A stretch of DNA of 8,093 nucleotides from the NCBI GenBank assembly GCA_021813065.1, contig JAKALZ010000071.1, positions 1-8,093 on the forward strand, read 5' to 3'. Under the pieces are notes generated by a model. The model saw only the letters and a program-made list of their open reading frames with translations. It had not been told where the DNA came from and did not search any database. A program made the translations under genes and the position numbers. The DNA is from a bacterium. Its GTDB lineage: Bacteria > Spirochaetota > Spirochaetia > Treponematales > Rectinemataceae. Position 1 is the first letter of the stretch. Each line of letters starts with the position of its first letter. Positions 6,669-8,093 of this stretch are shown here, one piece after another.

Positions 6669-7765
6669 AGAGGCTTCCTTGGGAAGAACACACAATCGAG
6701 GAGTCTGAGCTGCAAGCTTTCGCCCGCGACTCGCCGCTGCCGCGAATCGAGGAGGATGACCGTGCCGTCCTCGAGCTCAGCTTGGCAGAGCACCGAGCTT
6801 CCAAGAAAGCTCGAATCGAGTATCTTTGCCGCGAAACTCCCCTCTCCTCCGACCGCGACCTCGACTCGCTCAGGTCTGAAGCAGATAAAGAGTTCGCCGT
6901 CAGGTCGGGGTCCTGGCGGCAGAGGCAGAGAAGCTCCTCCTGAGCTGCGGAAGATTTCACCCTCGATGTATCCTTCGACAAAGTTGCTCTTCCCTACGAA
7001 CCCTGCGGTAAAGCGGTCCGCCGGCCGCTCATACACCTCGTCAGGCGTGCCGATTTGGCGCACGGCGCCCTCATCCATAACAGCGATTCGGTCAGATATC
7101 TCGAGAGCCTCTTCTTGATCGTGCGTGACATAGACACTCGTGATGCCCAAGCGTCGCTGTATCTCTCGGATCTCCCTGCGCATGCGTACGCGGAGCTTGG
7201 CGTCGAGATTGGAAAGAGGTTCGTCGAGGAGAAGAACCTGGGGGTCGAACACCAGCGCGCGCGCAATGGCGATACGTTGTTGCTGCCCGCCTGATAGCTG
7301 GCCGGGCAATCGATGTTCGATCTCGGGCAAGCCGATGAGTTCGAGCGCTTCACGCACTTTGCGATCGATCTCAGCCTGAGGACGCTTCCTTGTTCGAAGG
7401 CCGTACGCGATGTTGTCGAAGACGCTGAGGTGTGGCCAGAGAGCATAATTCTGGAATACGAAACCGACATCACGATTCCAGGGGTCAATTCGAGTAACAT
7501 CCCGCCCGCCGAAACTCACCGATCCCGCGCTCGGCTTTTCAAAGCCAGCGATGCAGCGGAGAAGAGTCGTTTTTCCGCAGCCAGAGGAACCGAGGAGTGT
7601 GAAAAATTCACCAGGCGCGATTTCGAGGGTAACGCCTTTAAGAACATCGCCCTGCCCGAAGTCCTTGCGCAAGCTTTCGATGCGTATTGCCGTGGAGGGA
7701 GCTCGGGAGGCGCTGGTTCCTTCTGCCCCTGACCGCGGTTCGCTCGTGGTTCGCTGTGCCTTCAT
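6665..7765 (-). CDS. ABC transporter ATP-binding protein, FbpC/PotA/AfuC type
   Basis: The 366-residue protein is the nucleotide-binding subunit of a binding-protein-dependent importer. Motifs in order: Walker A GSSGCGKTT (59-67), Q-loop Gln105 (VFQNYALWPH), signature LSGGQQQR (157-164), Walker B VLLLDEP (177-183), D-loop SNLDAK, and H-loop His215 (VTHDQEEA). The C-terminal third (about 260-360) is a TOBE-type regulatory domain with the FRPE motif (296-300 region). This pattern is shared by transporters for iron, polyamines, sulfate, aminoethylphosphonate and hexose phosphates, so the substrate cannot be set from the ATPase. The first ~26 residues are a polar Ser/Ala/Arg-rich extension before the usual start of the domain (AIRIESLRKDFG). 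The ATG at 7765 is kept because GGAGG lies 8 nt upstream and only 1 nt separates it from the permease stop. The end overlaps the TIM-barrel gene by 4 nt. Confidence 0.93.
   Translation of the reverse strand: MKAQRTTSEPRSGAEGTSASRAPSTAIRIESLRKDFGQGDVLKGVTLEIAPGEFFTLLGSSGCGKTTLLRCIAGFEKPSAGSVSFGGRDVTRIDPWNRDVGFVFQNYALWPHLSVFDNIAYGLRTRKRPQAEIDRKVREALELIGLPEIEHRLPGQLSGGQQQRIAIARALVFDPQVLLLDEPLSNLDAKLRVRMRREIREIQRRLGITSVYVTHDQEEALEISDRIAVMDEGAVRQIGTPDEVYERPADRFTAGFVGKSNFVEGYIEGEIFRSSGGASLPLPPGPRPDGELFICFRPERVEVAVGGEGSFAAKILDSSFLGSSVLCQAELEDGTVILLDSRQRRVAGESLQLRLLDCVFFPRKPL
6674..6680 (-). promoter_or_regulatory. Ribosome binding site of the TIM-barrel gene
   Basis: On the - strand AAGGAAG lies 5 nt before the ATG at 6668. 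It settles the start in favour of the 4-nt overlap with the ATPase gene. Confidence 0.65.
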
Positions 7766-7766
7766 A

Positions 7767-8093
7767 TCAGTTGCCTCCAGAGTAGGTCATCCCTCGAGAT
7801 TTCTTGTTGAGAATCGTGAGAGGAATATAAATGCACGCCATGAGGAGGACGCCCATAGCCGCCGAAATGCCGAAGTCGGCCCCTGCCGTCATAGCGTTCT
7901 GGAAGATCACCACCGGCATGGTAATCCATGGCGCTCGATAGAGGATAACTGTGGTACTAAGCTCAGTCATAATTTGGAGGAATGATAGTGTAGCGCCGGA
8001 GACCACGCCTCCGATCATGAGCTTAAAGGTGACGTCCCAGAAAGCTTTCACTGGCCGCGAACCACACATTATCGCTGCCTCTTCCATGGCCGG
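7767..8093 (-). CDS. ABC transporter permease, FbpB/AfuB-like, C-terminal fragment (5' end outside window)
   Basis: Only the last 108 residues are visible; the frame stays open to the window edge, with Pro-Ala before the Met at 8085-8087, so that Met is internal. The fragment begins with the EAA loop that docks on the ATPase (PAMEEAAIMCGS, with the conserved Gly and following hydrophobic segment), then a membrane segment around SGATLSFLQIMTELSTTVIL, a short loop, and a last membrane segment around GISAAMGVLLMACIYIPLTIL, ending in a short basic cytoplasmic tail. This matches the second half of a binding-protein-dependent inner-membrane permease of the FbpB/AfuB kind, which are often two fused permease halves; whether that holds here cannot be seen. 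The prolines usual after the EAA helix (VTLPLxxPG) are replaced (VTFKLMIGG). The stop lies 1 nt before the ATPase start. The solute-binding protein gene is presumably further upstream, outside the window. Confidence 0.88.
   Translation of the reverse strand, partial: PAMEEAAIMCGSRPVKAFWDVTFKLMIGGVVSGATLSFLQIMTELSTTVILYRAPWITMPVVIFQNAMTAGADFGISAAMGVLLMACIYIPLTILNKKSRGMTYSGGN
7774..7778 (-). promoter_or_regulatory. Ribosome binding site of the ABC ATPase gene
   Basis: On the - strand GGAGG lies 8 nt before the ATG at 7765, within the last codons of the permease gene. It supports the long N-terminus of the ATPase. Confidence 0.6.

Noticed and set aside
6669..6695. TTG start at 6695 for the TIM-barrel gene, adding nine residues
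   Set aside because: The ATG at 6668 has a good ribosome binding site and the common 4-nt overlap, while the added residues (MCVLPKEAS) do not match a family N-terminus.
6665..7765. Naming the ATPase as a ferric-iron (FbpC) or polyamine (PotA) transporter
   Set aside because: The motifs are shared by several substrate classes, and no binding protein is visible to decide between them.

Overview
The window is bacterial, GC-rich coding DNA (roughly 60% G+C by eye) with almost no non-coding space. It holds two convergent transcription units: six genes for histidine biosynthesis on the + strand (1-5586), and three genes of an uptake cassette on the - strand (5712-8093). I see no RNA genes, insertion sequences, CRISPR arrays or phage genes. 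The taxon cannot be fixed from this DNA. A spirochaete-like free-living bacterium is only a weak guess.

The + strand unit reads hisC (3' part only), hisB (dehydratase only), hisH, hisF, a three-domain hisA-hisI-hisE fusion, and hisD. The junctions are very tight: hisB/hisH, hisH/hisF and hisF/hisA-IE overlap through ATGA, and hisA-IE/hisD overlap by 19 nt. This indicates one translationally coupled operon. Together the products carry out phosphoribosyl-ATP hydrolysis and ring opening (HisE, HisI), isomerisation (HisA), glutamine-dependent cyclisation (HisH/HisF), dehydration (HisB), transamination (HisC) and the final oxidation to histidine (HisD). HisG and histidinol-phosphate phosphatase are not in the window. 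HisB lacks the phosphatase domain, so both must be encoded elsewhere.

The most notable features are in the last two his genes. The HisI-HisE part of the fusion resembles the fungal trifunctional HIS4 protein (HisI-HisE-HisD) more than ordinary bacterial HisIE, judged from remembered family motifs. It carries a HisA barrel in front, and hisD follows with an overlap, so the locus looks like a split HIS4 with an intact HisA domain. HisD itself carries a 50-60 residue Ala/Ser/Gln-rich insertion built from in-frame DNA repeats, and two of three conserved NAD-contact positions are changed, while the zinc and catalytic residues are kept.

The - strand unit is transcribed towards the his operon. It holds the C-terminal end of an FbpB/AfuB-type ABC permease (cut by the window edge), an FbpC/PotA/AfuC-type ABC ATPase, and a TIM-barrel protein of the sugar phosphate isomerase/epimerase (AP endonuclease 2) superfamily that overlaps the ATPase gene by 4 nt. 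The pairing suggests import of a small, possibly phosphorylated, organic solute followed by its isomerisation. The substrate cannot be read from the sequence. The 125 bp between the converging units shows no convincing terminator.
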